Assembly: GCF_035573695.1 (NCBI RefSeq)
Contig: NZ_CP121694.1
Span: forward strand, 2,828,501 to 2,892,500
Origin: Metallumcola ferriviriculae
Lineage (GTDB): Bacteria > Bacillota > JADQBR01
Reading direction: 5' to 3'
DNA: 64,000 nucleotides
A program made the position numbers and the translations under genes. The notes below the pieces were generated by a model that had not been told where the DNA came from, did not search any database, and saw only the letters and a program-made list of their open reading frames with translations. Below are positions 61,167 through 64,000 of the stretch, in pieces. Position 1 is the stretch's first letter, and each line of letters begins with the position of its first letter.

Positions 61167-62501
61167 CTAATCCTTCTGATATTCCGCCCGTTCATCGTTG
61201 GTATCTGTTAATTTTTCTTCTACTTCTTCAATGCGAAATGCTTTTTCGTTTATCCGAGATTGGAGCATATTTCCCTTCTTACCAGGCTTGTCGGGCTTAT
61301 CCCGCTTTGTACGACCAAGAAAGTTGGCCCACTCCTCGCCGGCACCAAAATTCTTGACGCGCTTCCATGACTCTTCCCAACTACCGGTGCTGACCAATAG
61401 AAATATGCCGCCACCGATAAGCAGTGCACCTATTACCCACAGCAGGCTGGTCCAATCTCCCGGAGTTGACGGTGGATTGTTGGTGCTGGTGCCTGCATTT
61501 GTCGGTCCGGGGCCTGCCTTATCCGGATTAGTGTTAATGCCCAATACCTGAGGTACCACATCAGCGAAGAGTTCTACACCGTTCATTGCCCGCTTCTTTG
61601 TATTAGTATGGGTACCTGCTTCAATTAAAATGGATTTGGGCGTAAGGTCCTGATTATAGTTTCCTTTGGCCATAAATATTTCTTTAATTAAGCCGGGATG
61701 TATTTTGTCGCTAGTGGCTTTTAGACGCTTAGCAAAATCTAAGTTTGCCTGCATGTGCGGGTTTTGGCGGCCTACTACCAACCTTAATTTGGTTACCGGT
61801 TCACCACTAACCTGACTGCGATAAAAGTCCGGATCGGGGACTCCGTCCCGGTGCACATCAATTAATGCCGCCGGCTGCTGTTTCAACAGCTTAAACGCTG
61901 TCCGGCGAGAGCGTTTATAGGCATTTTGGTCGTGAGGAAGATGACCGGCGCTGCTCCATTCCGTATTTACGCCGATATTTTTGAGCTTCTGGGAGAAATC
62001 TTTACCCACGTCCACAATACCGCCCTTACCGGCAATTGACTCAGTACCGTCTGTAGGTACATAAGATTCGTCATTATGGGTTTGGTATATCCCCACAAGG
62101 TTTTTGGTACTGGTTTGCTTTTGCCCTTGGGTAGGTACCACATCACTGTTTACCGGGCTCACTTCATCTGCTAAGGTAGGCATTTCCACATCTTTAACAA
62201 ATTTAGCATGGGCGGTATCGCCGCTTACCCGCTCAATACGGTATAGTTTATTATCTTCGGTAATTAGCTCATCTTCCGGATAAACTACCCGGGAAGTTTT
62301 ACTGATAACCTTACCTTTTTCGTCCACCACGGTGAAGTAACCGCCGTCATTACGTTCACCTTCAAAAAGCCCGACGATGGGTAGGTCAATTTCGGGGTTT
62401 AACGCTGTCTGGTAAACCTGCTGCCCGCCGATGACCAATATCCCCAACAGCACCATAGCCAGGGCAACGCCCAAACGCATTCCTTTATTCACGGTCACCA
62501 C
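61167..62501 (-). CDS. spoIIP: Stage II sporulation protein P
   Basis: A membrane-anchored amidase/endopeptidase that cuts peptidoglycan during engulfment of the forespore, with SpoIID and SpoIIM. The 444 residues have a single N-terminal anchor (GVALAMVLLGILVIGGQQVYQ), then the SpoIIP catalytic domain: VGIYQTHNDESYVPTDG near 138, WSSAGHLPHDQNAYKRSRRTAFKLL near 182, ALIDVHRDGVPDPDFYRS near 212 and ILIEAGTHTNTK near 292. A second membrane helix near 355-373 is unusual: the B. subtilis form has one N-terminal anchor only. It lies in a cluster with DUF1614 and YIEGIA genes; a sigma-E role is expected but not visible. Confidence 0.92.
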   Translation of the reverse strand: MVTVNKGMRLGVALAMVLLGILVIGGQQVYQTALNPEIDLPIVGLFEGERNDGGYFTVVDEKGKVISKTSRVVYPEDELITEDNKLYRIERVSGDTAHAKFVKDVEMPTLADEVSPVNSDVVPTQGQKQTSTKNLVGIYQTHNDESYVPTDGTESIAGKGGIVDVGKDFSQKLKNIGVNTEWSSAGHLPHDQNAYKRSRRTAFKLLKQQPAALIDVHRDGVPDPDFYRSQVSGEPVTKLRLVVGRQNPHMQANLDFAKRLKATSDKIHPGLIKEIFMAKGNYNQDLTPKSILIEAGTHTNTKKRAMNGVELFADVVPQVLGINTNPDKAGPGPTNAGTSTNNPPSTPGDWTSLLWVIGALLIGGGIFLLVSTGSWEESWKRVKNFGAGEEWANFLGRTKRDKPDKPGKKGNMLQSRINEKAFRIEEVEEKLTDTNDERAEYQKD

Positions 62502-63273
62502 CCCTTTCGGAATCTTCTTCCTCTAATTGGTCTTTATCTTCAATCGTTTCTCCTTTGAGCTCTGTGTCAGGATGCATCTCTTCACCGGCTTCCAAGCCGG
62601 GTTTTTTCAACCCCTGAAGCAGTTCCTTGGGCCTGCCTTTGGTTGCTGGTCCTCCCTGGAGCCGTTCTCTACTTTCACCGACAATTTCTGCGAGCAGTAC
62701 TGCTATAAGGCCTGCAAGTACTATCGCATCAAATGCTCCGGCACCGCCGATGGCTACCGTACCGCCAATACCCCGGGAGGCCAGCCAAAAGTAGTTAATG
62801 ACATCCAAGCTTAATACCCCTAATGTTGCTGCAATAAATGATGCTCTGCGAGACCGACCCAGTAAATAGGCAATGCCGCCGCCCACAATGGGATAGACCC
62901 AAAGGGGGTCTAACACGTCAAACCGAGCACCGGGGTCACCGGTCATCAACCGGCTGCCGATAAACCATATTCCCAGTGCGGTAGCCGCGGCAGCGCCAAT
63001 GGCACGAACCCATTCCTTAGTAGTACCGGCACGAAACAATACGTAAAGCGCTAAAAGCACCGGTATCACACCACCACCAACATTAATGCTGGCATCAACC
63101 GCCCCTGTGGTCAACGGTATATCAATGAAACTGCCGATTATCATTGCCGCAATCACGGCTAGAGCAGCTTTGTCCGTCAACCGCAGCCTATCCAAAATTC
63201 TGTGTGCCAAACCGAAATAAATTAAAATGGAAACCCCCAATAAAGCAATCATTCCTATGGGAAACCCCGCCAT
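62485..63273 (-). CDS. DUF1614-family membrane protein
   Basis: A 262-residue polytopic membrane protein with about seven helices (IGMIALLGVSILIYFGLAHRIL; AALAVIAAMIIGSFIDIPL; VIPVLLALYVLF; GGGIAYLLGRSRRASFIAATLG; AFDAIVLAGLIAVLLAEIVGE), followed by a 60-residue acidic, disordered tail. It matches DUF1614, found upstream of spoIIP in Peptococcaceae. Function is unknown; a transport or membrane-protease role is possible but unsupported. It overlaps spoIIP by 17 bp. RBS GGAAGGAG. Confidence 0.8.
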   Translation of the reverse strand: MAGFPIGMIALLGVSILIYFGLAHRILDRLRLTDKAALAVIAAMIIGSFIDIPLTTGAVDASINVGGGVIPVLLALYVLFRAGTTKEWVRAIGAAAATALGIWFIGSRLMTGDPGARFDVLDPLWVYPIVGGGIAYLLGRSRRASFIAATLGVLSLDVINYFWLASRGIGGTVAIGGAGAFDAIVLAGLIAVLLAEIVGESRERLQGGPATKGRPKELLQGLKKPGLEAGEEMHPDTELKGETIEDKDQLEEEDSERGGDRE

Positions 63274-63462
63274 AAAGACACTCTCCTTCCGATGTGAAAT
63301 ATTCTCGTGGTTATTTTCCCCTCGGAATAGGAATCTATCCGTCAGACAGAAGGATGTCTCAACTTTTTCAAGAGAACTTTCCTTGGGATATTAGATTTAG
63401 AGACGATAGAATTACTCAAAGATTGTGTCTGAGAGGTGAAGAAAAATGGGGATTGAAAAATC

Positions 63463-63496
63463 AAAAACTCCGGAGGAAGATATCCTTTCCGGAGCC
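63463..63496 (-). terminator. Terminator after glpK
   Basis: CTCCGGA/TCCGGAG around a ten-base loop, followed by TTTTTG on the minus strand, 10 bp past the glpK stop codon. Confidence 0.85.
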
Positions 63497-63505
63497 ATTT
63501 TAAAC

Positions 63506-64000
<495 letters not shown>

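Noticed and set aside
63294-63503. A plus-strand frame of 69 codons between the DUF1614 gene and glpK
   Set aside because: There is no ribosome site and it runs into the glpK terminator; no protein family is recognisable.

Overview
The window looks like chromosomal DNA from an anaerobic, endospore-forming, low-to-medium G+C Firmicute, most like the Desulfotomaculum/Peptococcaceae group. The grounds are spoIVA, spoIIP, YIEGIA-type and DUF1657 genes, strong GGAGG ribosome sites with frequent GTG/TTG starts, FMN and SAM-I riboswitches ahead of classic Firmicute operons, and AprBA-type APS reductase genes. The genus cannot be fixed from the sequence alone. Nearly all genes lie on the minus strand. 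Only a LysM gene, a DUF1657 gene and a PLP-enzyme gene are on the plus strand.

Layout. 0-6.6 kb: an APC amino-acid permease, a GabT-type aminotransferase and a DctPQM TRAP transporter. 6.8-12 kb: a triple-LysM protein, a DUF1657 protein, a small membrane protein, two exported proteins resembling cell-wall-binding repeat 2, a broken small gene and tRNA-Pro. 12-18.6 kb: a MEMO-like lipoprotein-sized protein, a 1615-residue alpha-2-macroglobulin-like protein and a LUD-domain protein. 18.7-25.9 kb: an HlyD/ABC-2 export system (fused double ATPase, two permeases), then a lipoprotein and a YVTN beta-propeller lipoprotein behind Pho-box-like repeats.

27-40.8 kb: a 13-gene sulfate-assimilation operon that is the most interesting part of the window. 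It reads from a sigma-A-like promoter with a 25-bp palindrome through a ThiS-like sulfur carrier, an E1-like activating enzyme, a JAMM protease, a sulfite reductase fused to a TusA-like domain, cysK, a frameshifted metY, an unknown 202-residue protein, an SLC13 transporter, cysC, aprA, aprB, cysD and cysN. Together these can take sulfate to APS and sulfite to sulfide, and may pass the sulfur on as a protein thiocarboxylate to cysteine or homocysteine synthesis, as described for HcyS/HcyF/HcyD of Wolinella.

40.9-48.7 kb: aspartate-family amino acid genes. SAM riboswitch-metY-metX is followed by a separately promoted ACT regulator-hom-thrC-thrB-lysC operon. MetX/MetY here supply the acceptor O-acetylhomoserine and an intact sulfhydrylase. 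48.8-52.7 kb: FMN riboswitch-ribD-ribE-ribBA-ribH. 52.9-63.3 kb: spoIVA; the radical-SAM DUF512-der-plsY-gpsA operon; two DUF3189 proteins; and a sporulation membrane cluster (DUF1614, spoIIP, YIEGIA, capping subunit). The right edge cuts into glpK.

Between genes there are several structured repeats: GGTGYCWGGCACC-centred palindromes, a shared hairpin element, a 22-bp perfect inverted repeat and a 13-bp tandem repeat. No CRISPR array, rRNA, prophage or complete insertion sequence was seen. All calls come from reading the sequence; no database search was run.
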